Source: JACDAN01 sp963834825 (GTDB lineage: Bacteria; Actinomycetota; Thermoleophilia; Gaiellales; Gaiellaceae). From it: DNA of 64,000 nt. Shown one piece after another: positions 19,043 to 27,529 of this stretch; position 1 is the stretch's first letter, and each line of letters starts with the position of its first letter. The notes beneath the pieces were generated by a model, which saw nothing but the letters and a program-made list of their open reading frames with translations, did not search any database and was not told the origin of the DNA. The stretch spans positions 124,001 to 188,000 of the forward strand of contig CAWICZ010000007.1 in the NCBI GenBank assembly GCA_963834825.1, written 5' to 3'. A program made the position numbers and the translations under genes.

Positions 19043-20669
19043 TCGAGCGCTCCGGCCGCTTCGACGTCGGTGTGGCGAGCCAGTGCATCGACGTACCGTT
19101 CGAGCGGCACGTCGATGACGTCGACGTCTGCCGGCGCCAGAACTCGAGCTCGAACGGCTTCGGCTCGGGCTGCACGGCCCAGGACCGGTAGCTGAGCGGC
19201 TGGTCACCCCACAGCCGGTACAGCAGCAGACGCGAGATTCCAGTCGGCCATGGTGTAGCCGAGGAAGAGGAAGTGGCTTCGCCGGAGCTTCGCGGCCAGC
19301 GACACCGGCACCGACGCTCGCAACCTCGCGTCTGTGGGAGATAGTCGATGTAGTCGTCCTCGGTGACGACGAAACTCTCCCACTCCCGTTCGGTCGTCAG
19401 GTCGACCTGCCCATGGAGCTTGAGGATCACCGTGCGCCGCTCGAGCGAGAGCTCGGTCGCATACTCGTTAGGGCAGCTCGATCAGCGTTCCTCGCCCGTC
19501 CGGGTCGATGTGACAGAACCTGCCTCGATTCCGGCCGGTTGCGAGGTAGGAGACGACGTCGAACTCCTCCCCCGCGTCGAGGAACGCTTGCTCGAGCGCG
19601 AGGTCGTAGCTCGTTGTCACGATCAGCTGGTGCGGCATGCCTCGCTCGCGCAGGATCGGCGGGAGCGCTGCGAAGAACCGATGCACGCCTGTGGGTGGCA
19701 GGGCCGGCTCCAACAGCGTGTGCAGCTCGTCGTTGAGTGGCCCGAGGCCCCTCATCACCGCGACGTACTGGGCACCCGCGGGAGGTCCGAGGTCTCCAGC
19801 GGGTATTAAAAGCGCTGCGAGAGCTGAACCGTCAGCTCGGCGACGTCCGCGCCGAGCACTGGTACGAGGCGGCCGGCGAGCATCGTCTCGACCACCTCCC
19901 GCAGGCGATCCTGGCTGGTGGCCGTGCTGGCTCCGTTGAGCTCGAGGCGAGCGTCCTGCCGCAGGATCGCGCCGTGGAGCTGCTGGAGCGACGAGCCTGG
20001 CTCGATCCCAAGCTCGTCGACGAGCTCCCTCCGTGCGTCTTGGTAGACCTGAAGTGCCTCGGCCTGTCTTCCTGACCGGTAGAGCGCGAGCATGAGCTGA
20101 GCACGAGGGCGCTCCCGCAGTGGATGTTCGCGCACGACCGCCTCCAGCTCCCCGACGAGCTCGGCGTGCTGGCCGGCCTCCAGGTCGGCCTGCATCCGCT
20201 CCTCGAGCGCCGCTAGGCGAAGCTCTTCGAGCCGCCCGATCTCGTTTTGCGCGAAGGCCTCGAAGGCGAAGTCCGCTAGGGGTGGGCCCCGCCACAGCGC
20301 CAGCGCGTCTCTCAGCTTGGCCGACCGTTCCTCGGGCGGCCCCGTTCTTGCGGCCTCGACGAGGCGCCGAAAGCGCTCCAGGTCGAGCTGGTCCCAAGTG
20401 ATCTGCAGTTGGTAGCCCGGGGGCTTGGTGGCGAGTGTCTCCGCGCCCAAGACCTTGCGGAGCTGGGAGACGAAGTTCTGAAGCGACGTCGCCGCGGTCG
20501 TGGGCGGCTCCTCGCCCCACAACAGATCGATCAAGCGGTCCGTCGAAACGACGCGACCGGCCTCGAGGAGGAGGACTGCGAGAACTGCGCGCTGCTTCGG
20601 CCCACCGAGCTGGAGCTGCTGGTCCTCGTTCCAGACTTCGGTCGGACCGAGGATCCGAAACTCAAGCAT
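19039..20669 (-). CDS. SARP/BTAD regulator fused to a SIR2-like domain (frameshifted)
   Basis: About 543 residues. Residues 1-95 form an OmpR-type winged helix (MLEFRILGPTEVW; GGPKQRAVLAVLLLEAG), residues 100-245 a BTAD domain, and residues 260-540 a SIR2_2-like domain (LVPVLGADVAEL; HRFFAALPPIL; LIVTTSYDLALEQAF; VILKLHGQVD; FVVTEDDYIDYL). In SIR2 NAD+-binding/NADase domains the second motif is normally TTNYD; here Asn is Ser. The KLHG histidine is kept and the Gly-rich first motif is degenerate, so NADase activity is uncertain. Indels near 19,805 and 19,300 break the frame. ATG 20669 lies 6 bases after TACAAA (20681-20676), a possible leaderless promoter, and a repeat array sits about 110 bases upstream. 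It is coupled to the nSTAND1-WD40 gene. Fusing a DNA-binding activator to SIR2 suggests NAD-linked regulation. Confidence 0.75.
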
Positions 20670-20748
20670 GGGAGGTTTGTAGCACCCTCGAGCGTCCCTG
20701 CAAACCAGGATAAACGCCGCTTTTCGGCTGGTTTTTCCTCGAGTTCAT
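20662..20748 (-). CDS. 28-codon upstream ORF overlapping the SARP-SIR2 start
   Basis: ATG 20748 opens a 28-residue ORF (MNSRKNQPKSGVYPG...) whose TGA (20664-20662) overlaps the SARP-SIR2 start codon by 8 bases. It would be the first ORF on a transcript from array A3, 13 bases after its -10. It may be a regulatory leader peptide; no SD is evident and no homologue recognised. Confidence 0.3.
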   Translation of the reverse strand: MNSRKNQPKSGVYPGLQGRSRVLQTSHA

Positions 20749-20761
20749 GAAACCCGCTGTC

Positions 20762-20804
20762 AGCGTGGCTCGCGGCTCTCATGCCGCGCTCACAAGAGAC
20801 TCAC
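20762..20804 (-). promoter_or_regulatory. SARP-type operator array A3 and -10 box
   Basis: Plus-strand CTCAT/CTCAC/CTCAC at 20778, 20789 and 20800 (exact 11-bp period), reading GTGAG on the minus strand. The proximal heptamer ATGAGAG ends 8 bp before CACGCT (20767-20762), which retains the A and T of TANNNT. Same class and spacing as A1 and A2. It points at the SARP-SIR2/nSTAND1-WD40 operon, implying auto- or cross-activation. Confidence 0.65.
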
Positions 20805-20852
20805 TCCAGTGGACGGGGTAACGGGTCAGCGTGCCTCAGAAACCGCTCGACG

Positions 20853-21149
20853 TCAGTGGGTGTGCGGAGCCGCACGACAGGGAAGCGCCACAGCGCTTCC
20901 GGCCACTCTCTGCGCCGTCTGAAGTGAGAGCGGAGGGCCCAGACGAAGAGCAATCACGCGCGAAGATGACCGACCGTAGCGACTCGCGGTTGTCGTTCCA
21001 GAGCTGCTCGCGGCCAGGCATCCGCCGCCACGTTCGCCGGGCGGCGGCGGACGGCGGGCGAGCGCAGCCACGGTCCCGAGACCGGCCACGAAGGCGCCGG
21101 CGATCGCGGCGTACGCCTCGTGGGGTGGTCTATCGGTCTGGACGGCCAC
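20853..21149 (-). pseudogene. Possible membrane-protein remnant divergent to uvrB
   Basis: From GTG 21149 the minus strand encodes a helix-like segment (EAYAAIAGAFVAGLGTVAALA) resembling the start of small DUF1360-type membrane proteins. The rest of the frame is unlike any family and becomes compositionally odd. It is either a truncated remnant or a gene broken by an indel near 21,030. Otherwise the 20,805-21,155 stretch shows nothing I can name. Confidence 0.25.
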
Positions 21150-21155
21150 CGGAGC

Positions 21156-21161
21156 TAGCCT
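21156..21161 (+). promoter_or_regulatory. uvrB -10 box (TAGCCT), leaderless
   Basis: TAGCCT ends 6 bases before ATG 21168, placing the transcription start at or next to the start codon. No SD is present. Confidence 0.55.
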
Positions 21162-21167
21162 TCCCCG

Positions 21168-23174
21168 ATGGCGCCGTTCAAGACATCCGCCGCGTATCGG
21201 CCGACCGGCGACCAGCCGCAGGCGATCGCGACGATCGCGGAGGGACTCAGGAGCGGCGATCGGTTCCAAACGTTGCTCGGCGCCACCGGAACGGGGAAGA
21301 CGGCGACGATGGCGTGGACGATCGAGCAGGTCCAGAAGCCGTCGCTCGTGATCGCCCACAACAAGACGCTGGCCGCGCAGCTCTGCAACGAGTTCCGCGA
21401 GTTCTTCCCCGAGAACGCGGTCGAGTACTTCGTCTCCTACTACGACTACTACCAGCCGGAGGCCTACGTTCCGCAGGCCGACCTCTACATCGAGAAGGAC
21501 AGCTCGCGGAACGACGACATCGACCGCCTGCGCCACTCGGCGACCTCGTCGTTGCTCTCACGCCGGGACACGATCATCGTCGCGTCGGTCTCGGCGATCT
21601 ACGGCCTCGGCTCTCCGGAGGAGTACGAGAAGCGCCTCGTCGCCCTCCACGTCGGCGAAGACCAGGATCGCGACTCGATGCTCCGCAAGCTAATCGACAT
21701 CCACTACACGCGGAACGACGCGTTCCTGGCGCGTGGCCGCTTCCGCGTCAAGGGCGACGTGATCGAGATCCAGCCCGCCTACGAGGAGTCGGCGTACCGG
21801 ATCTCGATGTTCGGCGACGAGATCGAGGAGATCACGCACTTCGACCCGCTCTCGGGTGAGGTCCACGGGCGGCTCGAGTACCTGAACATCTTTCCCGCGA
21901 CCCAGTACGTGACGTCGAAGCCGACGATCGAGCGCGCCGTCGACGAGATTCGAGCGGAGCTCGAGGACCAGGTGAAGCTCTTCGAGTCGAACGGCAGGAT
22001 GCTCGAGGCGCACCGCCTGCGCCAGCGCACCGAGTACGACGTCGAGATGATGCAGGAGCTCGGGTTTTGCAACGGGATCGAGAACTACTCGCGGATCCTC
22101 GACGGGCGGCCGGAGGGCTCGGCCCCGTACACGCTGATCGACTACTTCCCCTCCGACTTCGTCGTCTTCATCGACGAGTCTCACCAGACGGTTCCGCAGG
22201 TGGGCGGGATGTACGAGGGTGACCGCTCAAGAAAGCAGACCCTCGTCGACTTCGGATTCCGGCTGCCCTCGGCGCTGGACAACCGACCGCTGCGCTTCGA
22301 CGAGTTCCTGGCGAAGGTGCCGCAGCTCGTGTTCGTCTCCGCGACGCCCGGGCCCTTCGAGCTACGGCACTCGACGCGCGTCGCCGAGCAGCTCGTCCGA
22401 CCCACCGGCATCGTCGACCCGGAGGTGGAGCTGCGGGCCACGCGGAACCAGATCGACGATCTCCTGAACGAGATTCGCCATCGCGAGGAAGCGGGCGAGC
22501 GGGTGCTCGTGACGACGCTGACGAAGAAGATGGCCGAGGACCTGACCGACTACCTGCTGGAGTCGGGCGTCAAGGCCCGGTATCTCCACTCGGAGATCGA
22601 CACGCTCGACCGGATCCAGCTGATCCGAGAGCTCCGGTTGGGCGAGTTCGACGTCCTCGTCGGCATCAACCTTCTTCGGGAGGGGCTCGACCTGCCGGAG
22701 GTGTCGCTCGTGGCGATCCTCGACGCCGACAAGGAAGGCTTCCTGCGCGGCAAGACCGCGCTCATCCAGACGATCGGCCGAGCCGCCCGGAACACCAACG
22801 GCCGGGTGCTCATGTACGCGGACAAGCGGACCGAGGCGATCACGGGAGCTCTCGAGGAGACGAATCGCCGCCGAGCCGTTCAGCTCGCCTACAACGAGGA
22901 GCACGGGATCACGCCGGAGTCGATCAAGAAGGGCGTCTCTGACATCGCCGAGTTCCTCTCGCTCGAGGCGCCGACGGTGCCGAAGGGCCGCCGCGCGAGA
23001 CGGATGAAGGCGGGCGAGATGACCCCGGCGGAGCTCGAGCGCCTGATCGTCACGCTCGAAGAGGAGATGTTCGCCGCAGCCGAGGAGCTCCGCTTCGAGT
23101 ACGCAGCGAAGCTCCGCGACGAGATCAAGGAGCTGCGGCGGGAGCTCCAGGCGGCTGTGGAAGCCGCCGCCTAG
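21168..23174 (+). CDS. uvrB: Excinuclease ABC subunit B
   Basis: 668 residues, the usual UvrB length. UvrB is the DNA-loading helicase-like subunit of nucleotide excision repair. It receives damaged DNA from UvrA and recruits UvrC for incision. Visible features: Walker A GATGTGKT (38-45), the damage-wedging beta-hairpin region (SYYDYYQPEAYVPQADLYIE, about 90-110), the DESH box (near 335), helicase motifs V/VI (INLLREGLDLPEV; GRAARN) and a C-terminal UVR domain (about 625-660) that contacts UvrC. ATG 21168 has no SD but a -10 box 6 bases upstream. The gene stands alone, 8.7 kb from uvrA. No oddities. Confidence 0.97.
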   Translation: MAPFKTSAAYRPTGDQPQAIATIAEGLRSGDRFQTLLGATGTGKTATMAWTIEQVQKPSLVIAHNKTLAAQLCNEFREFFPENAVEYFVSYYDYYQPEAYVPQADLYIEKDSSRNDDIDRLRHSATSSLLSRRDTIIVASVSAIYGLGSPEEYEKRLVALHVGEDQDRDSMLRKLIDIHYTRNDAFLARGRFRVKGDVIEIQPAYEESAYRISMFGDEIEEITHFDPLSGEVHGRLEYLNIFPATQYVTSKPTIERAVDEIRAELEDQVKLFESNGRMLEAHRLRQRTEYDVEMMQELGFCNGIENYSRILDGRPEGSAPYTLIDYFPSDFVVFIDESHQTVPQVGGMYEGDRSRKQTLVDFGFRLPSALDNRPLRFDEFLAKVPQLVFVSATPGPFELRHSTRVAEQLVRPTGIVDPEVELRATRNQIDDLLNEIRHREEAGERVLVTTLTKKMAEDLTDYLLESGVKARYLHSEIDTLDRIQLIRELRLGEFDVLVGINLLREGLDLPEVSLVAILDADKEGFLRGKTALIQTIGRAARNTNGRVLMYADKRTEAITGALEETNRRRAVQLAYNEEHGITPESIKKGVSDIAEFLSLEAPTVPKGRRARRMKAGEMTPAELERLIVTLEEEMFAAAEELRFEYAAKLRDEIKELRRELQAAVEAAA

Positions 23175-23229
23175 CGGGCTTCACCACCTTTCGACAGGCT
23201 CCTCACTACCCGTTTTCACCGGATCTGCG

Positions 23230-23235
23230 TAGGAT
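23230..23235 (+). promoter_or_regulatory. -10 box (TAGGAT) of the phosphodiesterase/nucleotidase gene
   Basis: TAGGAT lies 50 bases before GTG 23286, giving a leader of about 45 bases with the SD gagagggagaggga. This is one of the few genes here with a leadered, SD-driven start. Confidence 0.4.
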
Positions 23236-23285
23236 CGGGCCGTTCACATTCTGGTTCAGGGGTACCTCGAGAGGGAGAGGGAACT

Positions 23286-26200
23286 GTGAAAAGACTTAGC
23301 CGTCCGGCGCTTGCCGCGTTCGTCGCTGTGGGCGCCCTGGCAGTTCTTGTCTTCGCCGGCCCGTCGGCCGGCGGCGGCAGCAAGCACAAATCGAAGGACG
23401 GACCGATGTCGGAGAAGGCGATCCTGTTCGCCTCCGACGGCATGCGTCCCGACCTGATGCAGCGCTACGCGCAGCGTGGGCTCATGCCCACCTTCAAGGA
23501 TCTGATGAAGAAGGGTGTTCGGGGCCGCAACGGCCTGAAGCAGGGCTTCCCGCCGAATACGGGCGTCGGCTGGCACACGCTCGCCACCGGCACGTGGCCG
23601 GGCGAGCACGGCTCGACGAACAACACCTTCCATCGCACGGGCGCCGGCTTCGACACGACGACGAGCTTCGCGACGCCCGGCATCCTGCAGGCGGACACGC
23701 TCCTGCAGGCCGCCGAGCGGGAGGGGAAGACGGTCGTGGCGCTCGAGTGGGTCGCGGCGCGCGGCCTCAACCCGGCGCTCCAGGGGCCCGTGATCGACTT
23801 CAGGACGTTCATCGGCGGTCGCGGGATCGCTCTCAACTTCGACCTGCCGGGCCAGCCGGCGCTGGCGAACAGCTTCGGCGTCCAGTATCAGCGCCAGGAC
23901 CTGGCCGCTGCGACTGGGTGGACGAACGTCCCGACCTCCAACAGCCCCGCGAAGGAGGGGACGTTCACCCAGAACAACAGCCAGATCCCCGGCAACGGTC
24001 TCTGGAACGTCTACATCTTCGACTCGACGAACGACGGGACGGTCAACTACAACCGCGTGCTGATCGTCAACAGCGCCGATGCGAAAGACGGCAGCAAGGC
24101 CGTCGCGAACATCGCGCGCGGCGAGTGGGCCGACGCGAAGCTGAAGCTCGCGTCCGGCTCGCTTGCCGGCAGGACGGCCGGCTTCTACACGAAGCTGATC
24201 GACCTCAATGCGGACGCGTCGCGGTTCCGCATCTACTTCACGTCCGTGCAGCGCGTCAACGCGAGCTACAACGCGCTCGGGCCCGCCGGCTCGGAGGAGT
24301 TTGCCGAGACGCTCGCGCGGGACTTCCCGACCTCGACCGCGGGCGACTTCGCGCCGCTCGAGGCCTTGATCGTCGACGAGGACACGTACGCCGAGCAGGG
24401 CCTGAAGTGGTCGGACGCGCACTTCGCGTACCTCCGCTACATCTTCAACACGCTGAACGTCGATGCCGACCTGCTCTTCCTGGGCAACCCGGGCACCGAC
24501 GAGTTCAGCCACCAGTTCCTCGGGCTCTTGATTCCGAAGGACATCGACGGGCGGAAAAACCCGTACTTCGACGACGTCAACGGCGACGGCGTCCGGGACC
24601 ATCGCCTCGATGAGCGCGAGGGCTACATCCGCGCCGCGTACCACGAGGCGGACGAGACGCTCGCGCTCGGCCGTCAGCTGATGGGCAAGAAGGACACGAC
24701 CGTGATGGCGTCGTCCGACCATGGCTTCGCACCGCAGTGGCTCGCGGTCAACGCGCGGAAGATCCTCTTCGACACGAAGGTGACGAACACGGTCACCGGC
24801 GCGCAGGTCTCGGTGCATCCGAGCGGCGACCCGGCCGCAGTGTTCCCGAACCCGCCGGGGGGAACGAACCTCAGCAACTGCCGGGCGCAGGCCGGCGCTG
24901 CCGACCTCGCCAAGGCGTGCTGGGCCGGCGGGACGACCCAGATCTACATCAACCCGACGCTTCCGGCCGGAATCACGTACGAAGCCGTCCGGACGGCGGT
25001 CCGCAACGCGTTCGCGAACCTCGCCGATCCCGGCCAGGCGACCGGACCCGGAGCGCGCCCGAGCTCCACGAACGCGCAGGTGATTCTCAAGATCCTGAAC
25101 AAGGAGGAGCTGCGCAACGTCGACGGCACCGACTCCCTGCATCCGACCCGGAGCGGCGACGTCGTCGTCGTCTCGCGGCCGCCCTACCAGTTCGACGCGG
25201 CGACGAACGGCCAGAACATCGCGTTCTCGCAGTTCTTCGGACAGCACGGCTACCTGCCGGAGCTCGTCAACCTCAAGCGGAGCGTGAACATGCACGGGAC
25301 GTTCGTCGCGGCCGGCCCCGGGATCCGGCACCGGAGCCCCGTCCGGGACGTGCGGGCAATCGACGTCGCGCCGACCCTGGCGTACGTGCTGGGCATGCAG
25401 GGGCCGCAGAACGCCCGCGGCAAGATCCTCTTCAACATCACCGAGGACAGCGGAGACCTGCGCGAGATCACCGTGCTCAACATCAGCGACTGGCATGCGC
25501 AACTGACTCCGTTGACCGAAGTGGCCGACACCGTCGGGCCAGTCTTCCCGCTCGGCGGGGCCGCATTCCTCAAGACCTGGTTCGACGTCTACCGCAGCGA
25601 GGCGCGGGACGGATCGCTGACGCTGACCGGAGGTGACTCCTTCGGCGGCGCCACGCCTCCGATCTCGAACGCGTTCGACGACAAGCCGACGCCGCCGATC
25701 ATGAGCATGATGGGCGTCGACGGCGAGGCGGTCGGCAACCACCAGTTCGACCGGGGCGAGCAGTTCCTCCGGAACGAGCTGATTCCGCTCGCCGACTTCC
25801 CGATCCTCTCGGCGAACGTCGTCGACGGCACCACCGGCCGGACACCGGCCGAGTGGGACCCGTCCGCGACCTACCGCTTCGGCGACGTGAGGGTCGGCGT
25901 GGTCGGCTTCACGACGAAGGACACGCCCCAGCTCCTGTTCCCGGGTCGGCTCGGGCCGTTCGTCGTCAACGATCCGCTCGCGCCGATCAACGCCGAGGCG
26001 AACCGGATCAACCGGTCGGTCGACGCGATCATCGCCCTCGGCCACGAGGGCGCCAACGCCGGCGCGCTCCAGACGGCCACCGGTCCGCTGATCGACATCG
26101 CCGACAACGTCAACAGCTCGATCGACGCGGTGATCGGCGACCACAACGACATCCAGGTGCTGTCGTACCGGCCGAACGGCGTATTGGTCACGGAGAACCG

Positions 26201-27077
26201 CGGGAAGGGCATCCGCTTCACGAGGATCCGGCTCGTCATCGACGAGGATGACGAGAAGGTCGTCTACAAGACGGCCGACTTCCATCGGCCTTGGAACATC
26301 GGCGTCACGCCCGATCCGGCGATCCAGGCCCGGATCGACGCCTTGAACGCCCAGCTCCAGCCGATCTTCGGAACCTTGATCGGCAGCTCGACGGTCGCGA
26401 TTCCGCGGGCTGACTCGTGCGCGAATCCGAACGGCCGGCGTTGCGAGTCGCTGATCGGGAACACGGTGACCGACGCGCTCCGGCTGTCGTACGCGAAGGA
26501 CTTCGCGATTACGAACTCCGGCGGGTTGCGGGCCGATCTGACCTGCCCGGCCACCGACATCGCCGGAGACTTCTGCCCGGCGTATCCGGCCGGTCAGCCA
26601 CCGCCGTTCAACATCACCCGCGGCCAGAACTTCGCGGTTCTGCCGTTCGGGAACATCGTGGTGACGCTCTCCGTCAACGGCGCGGAGCTGAAGACGATGC
26701 TCGAGAACGGTGTCTCGTCCATGCCGGCGGAGAACGGGCGATTCCCGCAGGTATCCGGCCTCTGCTTCCGGTACGACATCCAGCAAGCGGCGGGAAGCCG
26801 GGTGACACAGGCCGTCCGGCAGGCCGCCGACGGTTCGTGCACCGGGGCCCCCGTCGACCTGACCGCCGCCGGTGGCCCGTACTCGCTCTTGGAGAACGAC
26901 TTCATGGCGAACGGCGGTGACGGCTATCCGAACTTCTCGGCTCGGATAGCGACACTCGACATCATGGAACAGGTGCTGGCGGACTACGCGACGGCGAACT
27001 CGCCGCTCACGCCGACGCTCCAGGGTCGCATCACCTGCACGGACAGCGATCCGACGACCGGCAACGCCTGCCCCTAG
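23286..27077 (+). CDS. Secreted bifunctional type I phosphodiesterase and 5'-nucleotidase
   Basis: 1,263 residues with an N-terminal signal segment (LAAFVAVGALAVLVFAGPSAG). The first ~700 residues are a type I phosphodiesterase/nucleotide pyrophosphatase (alkaline-phosphatase superfamily) domain: LFASDGMRPDLMQRY with metal Asp, the nucleophile region FPPNTGVGWHTLATGTWPG, and MASSDHGF late in the domain. The second part is a complete 5'-nucleotidase: metallophosphoesterase motifs ISDWHAQL, TGGDSFGG, GNHQFDRG, ALGHEGAN and GDHNDIQ, then a 5_nucleotid_C domain (NTVTDALRLSYAKDFAITNS). Together they could hydrolyse nucleotide diesters or NDP-sugars to nucleoside and phosphate outside the cell, scavenging phosphate and nucleosides. 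GTG start with a strong SD; a perfect hairpin terminator follows. The gene is monocistronic. Confidence 0.88.
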   Translation: MKRLSRPALAAFVAVGALAVLVFAGPSAGGGSKHKSKDGPMSEKAILFASDGMRPDLMQRYAQRGLMPTFKDLMKKGVRGRNGLKQGFPPNTGVGWHTLATGTWPGEHGSTNNTFHRTGAGFDTTTSFATPGILQADTLLQAAEREGKTVVALEWVAARGLNPALQGPVIDFRTFIGGRGIALNFDLPGQPALANSFGVQYQRQDLAAATGWTNVPTSNSPAKEGTFTQNNSQIPGNGLWNVYIFDSTNDGTVNYNRVLIVNSADAKDGSKAVANIARGEWADAKLKLASGSLAGRTAGFYTKLIDLNADASRFRIYFTSVQRVNASYNALGPAGSEEFAETLARDFPTSTAGDFAPLEALIVDEDTYAEQGLKWSDAHFAYLRYIFNTLNVDADLLFLGNPGTDEFSHQFLGLLIPKDIDGRKNPYFDDVNGDGVRDHRLDEREGYIRAAYHEADETLALGRQLMGKKDTTVMASSDHGFAPQWLAVNARKILFDTKVTNTVTGAQVSVHPSGDPAAVFPNPPGGTNLSNCRAQAGAADLAKACWAGGTTQIYINPTLPAGITYEAVRTAVRNAFANLADPGQATGPGARPSSTNAQVILKILNKEELRNVDGTDSLHPTRSGDVVVVSRPPYQFDAATNGQNIAFSQFFGQHGYLPELVNLKRSVNMHGTFVAAGPGIRHRSPVRDVRAIDVAPTLAYVLGMQGPQNARGKILFNITEDSGDLREITVLNISDWHAQLTPLTEVADTVGPVFPLGGAAFLKTWFDVYRSEARDGSLTLTGGDSFGGATPPISNAFDDKPTPPIMSMMGVDGEAVGNHQFDRGEQFLRNELIPLADFPILSANVVDGTTGRTPAEWDPSATYRFGDVRVGVVGFTTKDTPQLLFPGRLGPFVVNDPLAPINAEANRINRSVDAIIALGHEGANAGALQTATGPLIDIADNVNSSIDAVIGDHNDIQVLSYRPNGVLVTENRGKGIRFTRIRLVIDEDDEKVVYKTADFHRPWNIGVTPDPAIQARIDALNAQLQPIFGTLIGSSTVAIPRADSCANPNGRRCESLIGNTVTDALRLSYAKDFAITNSGGLRADLTCPATDIAGDFCPAYPAGQPPPFNITRGQNFAVLPFGNIVVTLSVNGAELKTMLENGVSSMPAENGRFPQVSGLCFRYDIQQAAGSRVTQAVRQAADGSCTGAPVDLTAAGGPYSLLENDFMANGGDGYPNFSARIATLDIMEQVLADYATANSPLTPTLQGRITCTDSDPTTGNACP

Positions 27078-27096
27078 GCGAATAGATCGAACCAGT

Positions 27097-27128
27097 GAGG
27101 AGCCCGCCGCTTCGGCGGCGGGCTCCTC
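27097..27128 (+). terminator. 14-bp hairpin with UUCG tetraloop
   Basis: Bases 27097-27110 pair perfectly with 27115-27128 around a TTCG loop, 20 bases after the nucleotidase stop. A very stable rho-independent terminator despite a poor T-tract. Confidence 0.85.
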
Positions 27129-27130
27129 GT

Positions 27131-27136
27131 TAGGGT
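27131..27136 (+). promoter_or_regulatory. -10 box (TAGGGT) of the GlsB-like gene, leaderless
   Basis: TAGGGT ends 6 bases before GTG 27143, immediately after the upstream terminator hairpin. Confidence 0.5.
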
Positions 27137-27142
27137 GCGCCG

Positions 27143-27424
27143 GTGGGTCTCGGCGACATCGTCGTCATCATCCTCTCGGGCCTCGTGATCGGCGCCCTCG
27201 GGCGGCTCGCCGTTCCGGGGCCGGATCCGATGCCGATCTGGATGACGATCCTGCTCGGCATCGTGGGCTCGATCGTCGGCGGCGCGGCCGCCGTCGCGCT
27301 CGGGTTCGGGGGCGGCGGCGTCTTCGTCCTCTCCGTGCTCGCCGCGACGCTGATCGTGATCGCGTACCGGCGAATCGTCCAGAAACGAGGGATCAGTGGG
27401 CCCGATGCCAGGAGGATCCCGTAG
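27143..27424 (+). CDS. GlsB/YeaQ/YmgE-type small membrane protein
   Basis: 93 residues with three hydrophobic helices and glycine-rich turns (VVIILSGLVIGALGRLAVPG; LLGIVGSIVGGAAAVALGFG). This matches the transglycosylase-associated protein family (GlsB/YeaQ/YmgE), stress-related inner-membrane proteins of unknown mechanism. The C-terminus RRIVQKRGISGPDARRIP is basic and probably cytoplasmic. GTG 27143 is leaderless. A second tiny membrane protein lies 105 bases downstream in the same direction. Confidence 0.8.
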   Translation: MGLGDIVVIILSGLVIGALGRLAVPGPDPMPIWMTILLGIVGSIVGGAAAVALGFGGGGVFVLSVLAATLIVIAYRRIVQKRGISGPDARRIP

Positions 27425-27429
27425 TTTCC

Positions 27430-27529
27430 GGCCGTACTTGATGGGGAATGGTGCGGAGGTCATCTCCGAGGAGACCCGAAGCAACCGGCTGACGGCGTAG
27501 CCCCGGACCGCGGGGCGGAAAGGAGCAGC
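27430..27529 (+). other. Structured 5' leader of the 46-residue gene
   Basis: The 100 bases before ATG 27530 contain nested inverted repeats (aggtcatctcc/ggagacc; ccccg/cgggg) and conserved-looking unpaired purines (gaagcaacc), then the SD ggaaaggagcagc. It looks like a structured leader, but I could not match it to a known riboswitch class. Confidence 0.3.

Noticed and set aside
20831..21859. 342-codon plus-strand ORF over the uvrB start
   Set aside because: Out of frame with uvrB and Arg-rich; a GC shadow.
23256..26786. 1,176-codon open frame antisense to the phosphodiesterase/nucleotidase gene
   Set aside because: Third-codon GC bias of the real gene removes stops on the other strand. 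The translation is Arg/Val/Asp low-complexity with no domain, and the plus-strand gene has full motif sets.
27430..27529. Known riboswitch (c-di-AMP, cobalamin, SAM, TPP, ZTP)
   Set aside because: Compared by eye with the conserved cores I know and none fits; listed only as a structured leader.
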